Below are positions 23,099 to 38,500 of a DNA stretch of 64,000 nt, one piece after another. The notes under the pieces were generated by a model. The model saw only the letters and a list, made by a program, of their open reading frames with translations, made no database searches and had not been told where the DNA came from. This stretch comes from Cloeon dipterum (lineage: Eukaryota > Arthropoda > Insecta > Ephemeroptera > Baetidae): NCBI RefSeq assembly GCF_949628265.1, contig NC_088788.1, forward strand, positions 24,600,335 to 24,664,334, read 5' to 3'. Both the position numbers and the translations under genes were made by a program. The number at the start of each line of letters is the position of its first letter. Within the stretch, counting starts at the first letter, position 1.

Positions 23099-24504
23099 TA
23101 ACACAAGAGCGCCCTATTTGACAGAGAAGAGTGCGAAACAATGAGTTGTGATTTTTTATACATACATAAATAATTATAAAAATAATAATCATATTTACTA
23201 AGTAAATTTTTGCGTACATACTCGTGAAAATTGTGTATTACAAAATATGAATTATCACGTGACATAATACATGGAAAAATTTCCACCGGTCTACACATCT
23301 CGCCAGTTTTTTCGAGAATCCCAAAAAATGTATTGGTGACGAAAATTACAGGTTACGTCTAAAAGTGTAATGTTTCCATAATTATGCATAATATATATAA
23401 TTAAGCTCACCGCTGTCATAGTATTTTTACCGTTATGTATAGGCACAATTGAAGCACCGAACAGCAGTATGTAAACAGCAAGATGTGCGCAAACTCAACC
23501 AAGTCACGCAAATCACCGTTGGCAGTATATTTTGCAGGCTGAATGAAGAAACGACGAAATGGCTGCAATAAAATGCACAATATTATGTTATGAAATGTAT
23601 AAATTGCTATACATACCAGATGCCATGCATGTTATGAATGCCGTAGAAGAGCGAGCAACGCTTTTGCATCCATTGCATGTCATGTATCAAGTTTTGAGGG
23701 AGAACTGCATGGCTGTCGTTTCCTTTCGTGTCAAGTCTTGTGTATGTTTGTGTTGTGCAGTCTGCCGGGCCGGGCCCAGTCTAGGTGATACTGCCGATAC
23801 TGAGCTGGTGCGGAGCTACCTATCTCAGATTATGAGCTGTAAGATTATGTTGTGTAGCTTATTCTCTTTACATTATATAATTATGTCTTTATTTATGTGG
23901 ATCTCTTTTATATAATATATATGCTCTAATGGACGATGATGATGATTAAGTTAAAAAAATTTCGTGTTCTTGTAGCTTGCTCTACATTTTTCGCTCACTA
24001 TGTCACTATATCGTCTCCTCTTCATCTACCCTAATTTAATTTCAAGTCAGAATCGGTCAAGACAAGTATGAGTTACCCTTGCTCTCACTTTGCCTGCGAG
24101 CTGTTACCTGTTACTGCTGCTAGTAGATAAAATGTAACAGTGCGATAATATAGAGCGCTGCGGCTGCGCCTGCCTTCTGCAGTCACATCACTTTTAAGTC
24201 TCTTACGACTCTTACACTCGCAGTGTCGTGTCTCAACCAGTTCTCACATTTCACAATTCATCAAATTCCAGATCATAAAATTCTTACATCGCCATTCGCC
24301 ATTGCCACTGACTTATTGTTAGACTTGCGGCTTTGCACACATGACTCATGCTCCTCCAACATTGTAGTTTTATTCTCATTCGTTATACATATCGAAATTC
24401 TTTTTGCTATTTTGCTGCAGATATAAGAGACAAGAACTGACAGAAGGAGAGCAGCAGGGACAGCTCATCGGAACAACTGCTTGACGCCGCACAACTCGAC
24501 TCTC

Positions 24505-24529
24505 ACACACACACACACACACACACAAT
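24505..24529. repeat. CA dinucleotide microsatellite
   Basis: An uninterrupted run of about eleven CA units. Ordinary simple repeat. Confidence 0.85.
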
Positions 24530-25072
24530 TCCTCTGCAGATATTAGGGCGCTGTGTCTTAAGACGGTCCTCACTCCATTTTAATTATACAGAGAAAAACG
24601 TGAAAAGTGAGTCATGTTGTGAATTTTGCATAATATTTTTTACATACACAAACTAAATCTCGTCACTATGTTCTTGCGGCATGCAGATTTTAAGTACATA
24701 ATCTATTATTATTATTAAGAATAAACAAATTTATGTATGGATTTTACAAAAAATTAATTGACTGACTATGAACGATTTTTTCTAGCATGAAAAGCCTCAA
24801 ACGCGCGCGTGTATGGAAAAAACATTTTCATGAGATGTTGTACAAAAATTGTTTTCAGTGCACAAACGCAGTATCATGCTAGATTAGAAAATGAAAACAA
24901 TCACTGACTGGAAGCTAAAATGACAAGAAGTTTCTATATGAGCATACATTTTTTTACTGTTTAAAAGAAAATGTATTTGTCGCACTGACCGACGTATCAT
25001 TCTATAAACTTTTTCTTTTGCAATTGCGGTCACCATGTCACGGATTAAAATCAAAACGCAGCTAGAAGAATT

Positions 25073-25207
25073 CGTCCTGGTGCCGGTAAAATTGCGCACA
25101 GTTCAACAACCATTTTCCGTGTTGCAAGGAAAGTGCAACAATCATTTCAACAATTAAAATGGGTGTTTGTTGAGCTATGCGCAATTTTATCTGCACCACT
25201 AGGATGA
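25073..25207. mobile_element. MITE-like element, CGTCCTGGTCCCGG family, copy 2
   Basis: Begins CGTCCTGGTGCCGGTAAAAT and closes with CGCAATTTTATCTGCACCA and a degenerate CTAGGATG end. Inner CAACAACC and GTTTGTTGAG pair. About 135 bp; more diverged than copies 1 and 3. Confidence 0.65.
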
Positions 25208-25412
25208 AGTGGAGGCTTAGTCGATCAGATTTCGCGTCACGCTTCTCTTGCGATCTATGGGAGCTGTTACTGCTAGAGCTAATTTATTACAGCAGGTATC
25301 AAAGGGCTCGTTTAGACAGACTTATTTTGCAGATTTTCATAGGTTATACTATAATATCACCATTATTTTTCATGTATGAGTTGCAAATTTTTAAAACAAT
25401 AATATAGCAATT

Positions 25413-25552
25413 CGTCCTGGTCCCGGTAAAATTGCGCAACTTTCAACAACCAAATGCGAATTTTCTTGTTGCAAGAAAAGGTCAACATTGAATTTGACAA
25501 TGAAAATTTGGGTGTTTATTGAACGTTGCTCAATTTTACCGGGACCAGGATG
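25413..25552. mobile_element. MITE-like element, CGTCCTGGTCCCGG family, copy 3
   Basis: The left end CGTCCTGGTCCCGGTAAAAT is mirrored by the right end ATTTTACCGGGACCAGGATG, nearly perfect terminal inverted repeats of about 25 bp. It is flanked by AATT on both sides, a possible target duplication. About 140 bp, non-coding, 70 bp upstream of the plus-strand zinc-finger start. Confidence 0.75.
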
Positions 25553-25625
25553 AATTGTTATTTATTGATATCACCTTGAACTCATTCATTGTTCTAGGGA
25601 CGAGCTGTTTGAAAAGTACAATATT

Positions 25626-28600
25626 ATGGACTCTTCTAACAATAAGTGCGTATCAAGCACCAGCGGGTCTGTTACTAAAAAAGAGTTCAATGATTTCGAG
25701 AAATTAGTAACATACCTCTTTGCTCATACTCCAGCACCACACAAAGTAGAAGAGCACAGGAATTATATTTTGGTAGGTTAATTTATATAGCTGGATACCG
25801 TTATTCTCAATAATTCTTGTAATGTCTTGCAGAACGTGAAAGCAAAATGCTCAACTTTGATAACTCAACTCGAAAACCATTGGAGATACCATGAATCTGC
25901 TGAAGATTTGGCCATGCTTGAAAAGCTTTATTATACAAGATCTATGTATGGATCTGTAAATTCTGATTCAAAATACATGGGTTAAATAATCTCATTGTTA
26001 ACAGAATTGACATAAAGTTCAACGCAATTGCAGAAGATACGGAGAGTTGTTTAGTTGGAAACCAACTCTTTGATCAGCAGCGACAGCGAGCTTTTAATGG
26101 TTCTCATGCAAGCTCTGCCACGTTTCAAGAATTTGAAAAACCCATAGGAAGAGGACAGCGACTTAGGGAACCTGAGCAACCGCTTCGGTCGGTTGGTGGC
26201 CTTAGCAGTCAAGGGAGCAACTCAATCAATAATGTAATTCTTTGTGTCTGTTAAAATATGGCAATAATTGAACAGTCCTTTTCTAGCCTGTTCCTGTGCA
26301 ACAACCATTGTGGATGCCAAGCATTTCCAATGTAATGTTATGAAACACCTACACGCAAGAGTTTAACTAAAAAAATTTATTTAACCTTTAGCCTCTGCTG
26401 CAACCAGCACCAACCATAAGTAACTTCCCAGGCTATTTTATGCCGTTATTGTTGTAAGTAACATTATATAAACTTGCAAATCTACTGAAATTTGGATTCA
26501 AATGAGTCTTAAAACTGCAAAACAAACTGCATTTAGATGCTTTACTAAAATACATTTTTCAATTCTTTTGTATGAAGCGGTGAAAAACAGTTGCAAAATC
26601 ATTGGAAGCTGTTGGCAGTAACTGACTTCAGCTATGGTATAATGTCACCTTTTTTACAACAAAGGGGTGTGCGACTCAAGAAATCCCAGTGCTGGTGCCA
26701 GTAAAATTTCGCATAGCTCAACAACCAAACTTAAGTTTCTGTGTCGCAAGAAAAGGGCAACAATCAATTTAATAATTAAAACTTATGTGTTTGTTGAGCT
26801 ATGCACATTTTTGCCGCTACCCACCTCTCGCAACCAAAAGATCTATATAACTCATTTTATTCATGTTCCAGCAATCCTTATGGAGTGCCTGTTGGCATTG
26901 TGCCAATGCAGCAGCCGTCGCAGTGTGTGGTTCCTCCTCGAAGCAAAGCTCAAAAGAGTATCGTTAAAATAGAAACAGTAGAATTGTCGGACTCTGATGA
27001 TGATAAAGAATCGTCCATCCAACGCGAGCCATTGGCAGAAACCAAACAGCAGTTCATGATGTCACCACCTGAAACGGAGCAACCTGGCCTGCCCTCGCCT
27101 CCAAAAAGCCCACAAATATACTCAGTTCCTGTTGAAATGGAAGATAGTATTCATGAGGACCTTGTCTGTGCTGATGAAAGTGCCCCAGAGGAGCCACCAC
27201 CTCCCAGAAAAATGAGTGCAATTGAAAACCAAGAATTTTCTCATAACAGCAGACCTGCAGCCTCATCTGAAAAATTCACATCAACGAAGCAACCACCGAG
27301 CAACATTTACTCGTTTTTGCAGCACGCTAATACATCTTTAGGCTCGTCCAAGCATTGGACTCCACCACACCCAAAGCAGAACATGCAGCCGTCTGCCTTG
27401 TCTTCTAAAAATATTTCCTCCATAGGCTTGCCTTCACCAAGAAAGCCACCCAACTCTGGTAATTCAACTAAGACACTCACCCTTGCTGAGTATAAAGTGC
27501 GAAAGTCAATGGAGAGTGGTCATTCTGTTGGGCCAGTTAAAAGGTCACAGCCTGTCAAACTTGGAGTGCCTAAGAAGCAGCTGAGCGTCAAATCAACCAC
27601 TGAAACGGTGTCATCTAGTTGTGAGAAGTCGCATGTATGTTGTCATATTCTCTTTCCTGTCCACCATTTTCGAAAGATGCACTTTTTCTGGTGAATGCAG
27701 ATATAAATTTTAAGAACAAAACGGAATCATCAAATCATTCAAACTTAAAATACATTCGTGGTCAGATTATTAAACAATTTATTTGTCCTGAAAAAGCCTG
27801 CATGTATGTATCTCTTCAAAAATATAAAAGAGCTATATAATGTCAAACTCCTCGGAGAATGTGTGGTCAAATGTTAAAACACATTATACTGTGGGAAGTT
27901 TACAAAATTATTTATTATCAAGTAAAATCATTTACTTGATCTCCTTTTAAAATAGCACAAGCATTTTGCTAATTAATTCCCCCCCCCCCCCCGGCCCCCT
28001 TAAAAAATGAACTATTGATTTTCATTTAAGTCTGCTAATAAACCCTCAAATTAATTTCAGGCCCTCAATCCCATGCATTGTGGAATCCCAAAGAATACTA
28101 CAGCTGTCCAAAATAGCTATGCTATTGTGGCACCTATCAACGAATTGGGTCTCAATGCACAACCACCCAAATCACTGAAGGATAGTCCACAGAGTAGTCG
28201 ACTGCCTCCCCAGTTGGTCCAGCAAAGGAAAACTGAAGCTAGTAAGGCTCGGAAGCCTTTAGAGCTATATAGTGTACCACAAATACGGTACAAGCATTTG
28301 CATCGTTTAAACTACTACTATGTTGAGTCAAGTGATGGTAAAACTGAATGCCTTGTCTGCAAACAACGCGTGAAATACATCACTTTTCACTACAAAGAAA
28401 AGCATCCATCAATAGAGGTAAAGTTTTAAAATGAGTAGTTGTCCCAATAAGTTTTAATATTTCTCTATCATGATAAATACCTTTCCTATCCTTAATCTGC
28501 TAATTGAGATTTCAATTTGATATACGGTGTACTGTGTTTTTATACATAATTATGATATTTATGGCTTGATTTCTTAATCATTATATTTTCAGGTCCTGAT

Positions 28601-30315
28601 TTCAAGATTGTCACCAACAGCTTTGCAGCAAGCGTTGTCTGAGGTTGATGATGTGCCTCCTATGGAAGGAACCTTCAGGTGCCGGCTTTGTCCTAAACAG
28701 CTGGAATGTCTGAGCACGTTTAAGGATCACATTAGCACCCACACTGGAGAATTCAACTATTGTTGCTCTGAGTGTAACTTCACTTTCCCTGAGAAAAAGA
28801 ATTTTCAAGATCACTGGATGAAGTATCATTCCGCCAAGCATGGGCCAACTCCAAACGCCATTGAATTGAACATGTTCCCGCTGCCCAAATCAGCCAACCA
28901 TATTTCTGGATATGTGTGTCCAGTCTGCAATTGGCTGCAGCTGAAGAAGGAGCGAGTAGAGAAACATGTTGAGTATGTTCATGGAATTGACACACTCAGG
29001 TGCAACAAAATCAAAGAGATCAACATGGTCCCTAGCAAGCCAGGAGAAGACAAGCCGAAGAGGAAAAGGAATGTTATTGCTGATAGCAAGAATCATAATG
29101 GTATAATATATATACGCCTCTTATGCATGTTTTTTTAATTCTATCCACATTGTTTTCCATAACAGGTGAAAAGAACCTCAAGAAAACTAAATCTTCAGGT
29201 TAGTGCCTAGAAGAAACACTCTTGAGTCGTTCAAAGGTTTTATCGCTAAAACTATAAACGCGAGATGTTGGTGTCTTGAATGTAGGTGTTAAAGGTTTAT
29301 TTTTGTTTGTTCTTGCTTCTCTGCATTAATAATGCAATACATTAAATGCGATGAGTTATTTATTTCCTTTTTATTGAATTTTTTTGCCCTCTAAGGCAAC
29401 ATAGTTTGCACTAATTACTATAGGAGATCCCAATCAATGGCAGAGAGGTCGTCCTTTTTACTTACTGTTTCTTTAACTTAAATCAAATTAGCACCAGAAA
29501 AAAGACGTTTGTAATTTTGTTTTGAAAAACGTCGGATTTTGATGTGACATTGAAAAGTTGGAAATTTATTAATCAAGCTAAACGTTCCATGAAGGAAATT
29601 AACACTTAACCTAGAATAGCTATAATTAAATTTTGTATTCGCCTTTTGTTAATATCGTTGGTTACAATTTTACTCTTAGTCCTGCGTAACTTAAAAGTAC
29701 ATTTAAATAAATTTTAGGTTCTGCTTTCGAACCGGTAAAAGCTGAAAAAGGCATTACTGCGAAAGCAACTTTCGTGCAACACAAGAATGAAGGTATATAC
29801 ATGTTTTAATTTTTTATTTTGCCATTCTCTTATTAAGTTATAGTTAATTGAAGAAGAACGATAAGAAAAATTAAATTTTAAATAAATAATAATTACCATG
29901 TTTGATACCCTCAACTTCTTATATTAATATTTTTGCAATGATTTAACTGAATTATTCCCTTGTATTATTTGTTGAGGCATTAAAACTTAATTGTTTGTGA
30001 ATAACGTTTTTGTATTTTTTATTAATTGTTCATTCCTTTCTGTATTTTTCAGATGAGTATGTCCCTTGCTTGATATGCAAAAAGCCGTACATCTTGACAA
30101 CCAAGAAATCTGACTGGATTAAGTGTGTTGCTTGCCATGGATGGTTACATTTTGATTGTACTCCTTTCAGTAACAGTTGTAAGTCTTGCGGCATAAAGCA
30201 AAATAATCAAACAAACCAGATTAACTTTGAAGCTGCCAGCCAGTGTGACTCTCGTCACATTGACGATTACCGATACCTTGAGGAGCACTATCGCATGCTG
30301 TCTTCAGTCTCTTAA
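25626..30315 (+). CDS. Zinc-finger protein, member B of an inverted paralogue pair
   Basis: Paralogue of the minus-strand gene at 17113-22242; function unknown, probably nuclear. Eleven exons in identical phases: 25626-25772, 25833-25945, 26005-26233, 26287-26331, 26392-26453, 26872-27634, 28061-28417, 28593-29100, 29166-29198, 29718-29792 and 30053-30315, giving 864 aa. Exon 2 is 113 nt in both genes. Shared blocks are EFEKPIGRG, PSNIYSFLQ, VGPVKRSQP, CLVCKQRVKYITFHYKEKHP, the C2H2 region in exon 8 (about residues 590-690) and a C-terminal PHD/RING-like cluster (CLICKKPY...WIKCVACHGWLHFDC...CKSCG). The acidic patch TVELSDSDDD stands where the partner has VELIDLRDSDEE. The C-terminus is longer than the partner's. 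AATAAA at 30592-30597 is a likely polyadenylation signal. A MITE-like element lies in intron 5, and a run of 14 C at about 27979-27992 in intron 6. Confidence 0.85.
26687..26821. mobile_element. MITE-like element, CGTCCTGGTCCCGG family, copy 4 (intronic)
   Basis: A diverged copy: GTGCTGGTGCCAGTAAAATT at the left, GAGCTATGCACATTTTTGCC at the right, with CAACAACCAAAC and GTGTTTGTTGAG in the arms. It sits in intron 5 of the plus-strand zinc-finger gene, just before the exon 6 acceptor. Confidence 0.55.
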
Positions 30316-32582
<2,267 letters not shown>

Positions 32583-34668
32583 ATGGATGGGCCCACTCTT
32601 TCTAATGGCGATTTGGAAGCAGAAAATTGGCTTTTGTCCAGGAAGCTGCAGGCTCTTAAGGAAGGCTATCAGACGGACTGCACCTTTCTTGTTGGTGCCA
32701 ACAGTGCTGAGTCGAAGGTAAAATTTGTGTATATTTATAATAATACCTAGACATTGATTTGCATAAAAAAGAGATTTTCAGGGCTAAAAAGAGATTTTCT
32801 TCTGGCCAGTTCTTCGTTTGACTCTCTCTTGAATTTCAAGGATGAAGTTACCATCCGGAATATTCCTCCTCACATTTTTGAGTGCATCCTTGAGTGAGTG
32901 AATTTTAAGTTATTATAAATATTCCCCATCAACATATTATCTATATTTTTGCGATGAGTTCTATTGCAGCGCGGCGGTAAGAAAAATGTATTTAAATAAT
33001 TAAGCTATACAAATTCATATACACTTAAAGCGCTGTTCAACTGATCACCAAGAAAACTTAATTTAAATCACCTCTTGTTTTTTATATAGTTAGGCTGCTA
33101 GAGCTATAGGAAGTATGATAAAATTTCCTCTTTACACATAAAATGCAATTATTTTAATTTTTAATTTGATAATTGATCTTAAATTGGGTCAGTAGAGGTG
33201 CCTGAAAGCTGCGATAATGTCTAGAGTGAGTTGTCTTAAACTCTTTCTTTGGCTTAAAACAATGTATATAAAGCCAAATAAAAGAATTGCTATTTTATGT
33301 TAATTGCAACTCTCAGGTTTGTGCACATTGGAAAGTGTTCCAAGAAAATCACCCTTGTTGCTGATGCTATTGCCCTGATCAAAGGCGCTAGATTCCTCAA
33401 AATTGAAGCGGTTGTCCTGTACAGTAACCATCTGATCATGAAGCTGGTTAGAGTCGACACTGTTTGGGAGATTCTAAACGCTGCCTGCAAATTGCCATTG
33501 GAAAAATGCATAACCGATGTTTGCTGCAAGGTAAGTCTGCAACAATTTTGGACTGATAAGCTTGACAAAGTTATCTGTAGCTTTTATCTGCTCAACTGCT
33601 GGACTGCATCAACCATCAAACATTCCTGAATGCCTCTCAGGAAAGTGTAGTTACCCTACTAAAAATTGACGCGTTCTTTGCCAATGCAGATGAATACTGC
33701 TTGCTGAATGCCTGCTTGAAGTGGATTTCAAATCAGCCATACTACACAAGGAGGTTAAAATGATTCAATAAAACAAGTTTGGCATAAAATGATGATTTCT
33801 TGCTTAACTTCTACAGGTCAACCTTCAAGAACTTACTGCCACACCTGAGGATTCTGTCTCTGGATGGTGAAGTATGTGCCATGATTTCGGATTACATTAC
33901 TGAAACCGAGCAAGCTGCCTTGTTTACCTACTATGGTAATCTTGACCAAGATTGCGAAAGGCTGCCAAATTTTGTGTGCAAAATCAGCAACAGCAGATTT
34001 TTGCGACCTGCACAACAATCAAGCATTACGATCGTGTCTGAAAACCTGACCAAGACACGAGACTTCGTACATCTTCCTCCCATGAGAGATGCCAAAATTG
34101 TCAACTCGTTCAGGTTCGTAGCCACTGCTGACCTTTACTTGACAGGCATTGAGCTCTTAGGTAGATTGTTTACCGAAGCAAGACTTCCAAGTGCCTCAAC
34201 AATTTTTAAGGTACGCCCAATTTGTTTTATGGCGCCAATTACATTACTAACGTTAATTAATATTTCTTATAGCCTCTGTATGCCAAGGCTGATCGACTTA
34301 AGCTGAGGAGATTAGGAAATTCTGAGGATGAATATGAGGAAAATATCTGTCTGGTTATTGCCAACTCTGCAGCCAAGGATTTGAGTGAGAAGATGACAGT
34401 CAAGGCCAAGCTGAATACTTCCACTTTAATTGCTTTCTCAGTTCATTTCTTCATTCCCAAAGACAGTTTCACTTCTATTGAGATAGAGCTAATCAATCCA
34501 CAAGGGAACTTCTTAAAAATTGACCCTTCAGCTGTGCTCGACCAACTCATGAGCACGAAAACTATAGTCAAAACATTTGATTTGTCTCTCAAAAACTTGA
34601 ATGATGACTTTGAGTACGAAGACCCTCTCCTGTACTTCATTCAGTCATTAAAGTTCATTTTGGCTTGA
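32583..34668 (+). CDS. BTB/POZ-BACK protein with C-terminal PHR-like region
   Basis: Likely a substrate adaptor for CUL3 ubiquitin ligases, as for BTB-BACK proteins in general. Exons: 32583-32703 (or 32717), 32782-32893, 33317-33530, 33581-33753, 33817-34210 and 34273-34668; about 476 aa. The BTB domain covers DCTFLVGAN...DFLLASSSFDSLL...IPPHIFECILEFVHIGKC and about 35 further residues. The BACK region has LLDCINHQTF and a CLLNACLKWIS helix. The C-terminal half has RFVATADLYLTGIELLGRL, suggestive of a PHR-type beta-sandwich. The exon 1-2 join is unsure: the good donor at 32718 is out of phase, whereas a weaker GTGCTG donor at 32704 keeps frame. AATAAA at 34735-34740 is a polyadenylation signal. 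The subfamily (BTBD3/6-like or other) is not resolved; sequence is quite diverged. Confidence 0.78.
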
Positions 34669-35520
34669 GCTTTTGTAAATTTTGTTATAAAACTCTATTG
34701 TTTTCCATCATTCTCGCGCAAAATAATGCGTGCTAATAAAGCCTATTAATAAATAAATTTGTAGTGATATTAAACACCCCATTGACTTAAAGGTGCTCGT
34801 AATATATAGGGTCGCCAAACTCTCGATTTTACCTGGATATATATCTGAGTTTATTTCTTCTGGGGTTCTTTATACCAAATTTAAATGGGCTGGACGGAGT
34901 GGCAGGGGAAATCGGAAATCTCCAGGATTTTTCTTGTGCTATATTTGTCAGCCCAATTGAAATAGTAAAAAAACATCGTAACTATATGGTGAACACTGCG
35001 TGCTGTCAACAGTTTTAATTAATCTATCCTTGAGGATAGTTGATCTTTTTAACTATCATCTAATTAATTTCAACCTCCACGTTTTGTATTCAAAACAATT
35101 TTCATTTTTAAATATAAAGATGGGAAGAGCGACGTAGATTAATAATTTTTTTGCTTCGCTATGTAGCAAGCAAGAGGAACTACTATAATTTGGTCAATGT
35201 TATTGATTAAGGGATTAATTTGTTTTGATAATAAATTGCAACTAACTTGATAACTGAACTAAAGTGAAAAGGCTCCTGAAACCTGAAATCAAGAAAATTT
35301 AACCAAGCACAGGAAAGATTAACGCCGTTTCGCGCCTTGCTCCCCTATCGTACGTATAGAGAACTAAATAATGCCGTCCACCGCCTCCTGGGCGCTTGGC
35401 GGCCATTGGAGTCTGCCATGCTGAAAATAGCTGATGCCATTGAATCCAAAACAAACGCTAAAGCCTTTTGATAGGGAAAATTGGAGGGTTAAAGGGTGCA
35501 TAATCTAGTGGTGAAGCACT
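34669..35520. other. Intergenic region upstream of DDB1
   Basis: No exon recognised. The 150 bp before the DDB1 ATG are GC-richer (GCGCTTGGCGGCCATTGGAG at about 35390), as expected of a TATA-less housekeeping promoter. Confidence 0.4.
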
Positions 35521-38500
35521 ATGTCCACCCACCAGTACGTCGTTACTGCCCATAAACCGACAGCGGTAACCTCTTGTGTCACAGGTAAAATAAACCTTTG
35601 GCATTAAAGAACTTCAAGCCGGCTTTTTGTTTGCTAATTTGTGATCAAATTGTAACACAGGGAATTTCACGTCACCGACGGACTTGAATTTGATTCTCGC
35701 GAAGAACAACAGGCTTGAGTTTTACGTTGTCACTCCAGAAGGGCTGAGACCTCTGAAAGAAATATGTATATACGGCAAAGTCTGTGTAATGAAATTCTTC
35801 CGGCCAAAGGTATGTTTGGTACTGTTTGTTTACAGTTTGCACAGTTCTACCCTGGTTCTCCCAAAATTGATTTTAGACCGAAAAGAAAGACCTCCTTTTT
35901 ATCCTCACTGCCAGGTACAATACTATGATCCTGGAAGCTATTGGTGAAGGCGATAATTTGGAAATCAAAACCAAAGCGCACGGAAACGTTGCTGACAAAA
36001 TTGGTAAACCGTCCGAGTCTGGGATCATTGCAATTATTGATCCTGAATCTCGAGCGATTGGGCTGAGGTTGTATGATGGCTTGTTCAAAATTATACCCTT
36101 GGAAAACTGTGGAGAGCTCAAAGCCACCAGCATCAGGTATGAATATAATGCTAATTTTAGTAACCTACCAGCATGCAAGTTTTGACCATAATATCATTCT
36201 GAAACTAGAAATAAAAATGAGATCTATTTGGGAATATTTGTAAATTTGACTGAAATTTATGCAAAATAAATCAATCTTCTATAATTTTATAATATTATAT
36301 GTTTCAGTAACTTGATCGCTTGCTCATTTTTCATTTTTCACATTTCTATTTGATGATGCTTATCAAATTAATAAATAATTTAATTACACTATTCTAGAAT
36401 GGAAGAAATCCAAATTCAAGACATGGAATTCTTGCATGGTTGCCCATCACCCACTGTGATTCTGATTCATCATGATCATAATGGAAGGCATATTAAAACT
36501 CATGAAATTTCTCTCAAAGACAAGGAGTTTGTGAAGGTAACTATTTATATAAAATTAAATTGAAATAAGACATTAAATTTTTTATTAAGACCCCTTGGAA
36601 GCAAGACAACATAGATGCCGAAGCGTCATTAATCATCCCTGTCCCAGAACCTTTTGGTGGAGCGATCATTGTTGGTCAGGAAACAATTTTGTATCATGAT
36701 GGTACAAATTATGTTGCTGTCACTCCTCCAGTCATTAGAGTATGTGTTTCCCTTGCTCTTGTAATTTAAATGACATTAATTTTTATAATTAGCAAAGTAC
36801 AATGAGCTGTTACGCTCGTGTGGACTCGAATGGAGCTCGTTACATGCTGGGTGACATGTCTGGTCGTCTATTTCTTCTTCTCCTAGAACACGAGGAGAAA
36901 ATGGACGGCTTACTAGTTGTAAAAGACCTTAAAGTTGAAGTTCTAGGTTTGAATATTATCAATTAGGGGACCAATCAAGTTACTAAACCAAGTTATAGGT
37001 GAAGTTTCCATTCCTGAGTGCATAACCTACTTGGACAATGGCGTTGTATTCATCGGTTCTCGACTCGGAGACTCGCAGCTGATCAAGCTCAACATCAAAC
37101 CAGATTCAAAAACAAACTCCTACATTTCTGTCATGGAAACCTTCACCAACCTTGCACCCATCACTGACATGGTTGTGGTTGACCTCGAAAAGCAAGGACA
37201 GGCACAGCTTGTAACCTGCTCAGGTACTAGAAGCAAGAGCCCTTATTGCCTGGCCCCTCCTCTAATTTTTTTTTTTTGCAATTTTCTTGTAAATTTCAAT
37301 TCGTTCCCAGTGCAACTATTTCAAACAGTTAAGTTCCTTCCAAATGACAGTCAACAGTTTTTGACTTCAGTGCCTCTTGTTCAACTGTGCCCATATTTTC
37401 TGTCCAAACATCACCTCAATGATATCTGTGCACGCATTCTTGCACAAAGTGCATACAAAATTTTGAAAACCCCGCTTGCATTTATTCCGCAATAATAACT
37501 TTGACAACTTTTAGGTGCGTTCAAGGAGGGATCTTTGAGAATTATCAGAAATGGCATTGGCATCCAAGAGCATGCCACCATTGATTTGCAAGGAATTAAA
37601 GGCATGTGGCCTTTGAAGATGGGTCCATCAAAAGAGTTTGACAACACTCTTGTTTTGTCATTTGTGCAACAAACTAGGTTAGTTTCACCTTTGATTGGAT
37701 GAGTTTGCGAAATTTTAACTTTATTTCAGAGTTCTCTCGCTAAATGGAGATGAAGTCTCTGAAACCGAGATTGTGGGATTCCAGTCTGACTGTCAATCAT
37801 TCTTCTGTGGCAATGTCAACCACAATCAAGTTCTCCAAATCACCTCAGTCTCTGCAAGACTTGTTTCAACCGACTCGAAGCAGCTAATACAGTAATTATT
37901 TTGCCTAATTAATGTAGCAAGCAGCACTTCCTTATTATTTAACGTGTAAAGGGTTGGTTTCAATTATTATATTTGTTTATTTTCATCTAAGTCAATATAC
38001 ATGTAAAATGCAATGTCAGGTTATATACAGATGAAAAAGGGCTAGCGAAAAATCGATAAAACAGACCGTAGTCGTCGCGATGCGCCCGTTCGAATTTTAC
38101 TTAGCACTATTTTGGACGATCACAAAACACTTTAAAAATCACTCCACAATTGCTGCTTCAGAAGAGCGGGGAATTGCGCGGCGGTGCTGTTTTTGAGCAC
38201 AGGTGGCAAGTCGTTCCAGGGTTTTACGACCCTGAAAGAAAATGCACGTTGGCCGAAAACGCTGCGAGTCGGGGGTGGCTGTAAGCGCGGGTGCAAGGCG
38301 TTATCACCTCTGAGAACGCGACCCTGAATGATTCTCGCGCGCGCATTGAAGTCTGTTTCACCACACTCACACTTTTTAAAAAAGTTCAGGTCGTTGTATT
38401 TTAGCAGCATTAGGAAAGGCATGATATTTTATTTATTAGAACCTTTTACTTATTGCGTCTTCTATTCTAGTACCATCATTAGCAACTAACATTTCAATTT

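Larger units (their letters stand above)
22243..25625. other. Spacer between divergent zinc-finger paralogues, rich in short repeats
   Basis: About 3.4 kb holding both promoters. The minus-strand gene has a probable 5'-UTR acceptor just upstream of 22242; the plus-strand gene has one at about 25600. The spacer contains three copies of a ~145 bp inverted-repeat element, one copy of the ACTCACACTTCTCG family (22973-23098), and a CA microsatellite at about 24505-24529. No protein-coding exon is recognised; the open frame at 23559-23915 has no protein-like features. Confidence 0.5.

Noticed and set aside
32970-32976. Seven-nucleotide micro-exon between BTB exons 2 and 3
   Set aside because: It has splice-like borders, but joining exon 2 directly to 33317 keeps frame and restores the conserved ILEF sequence.
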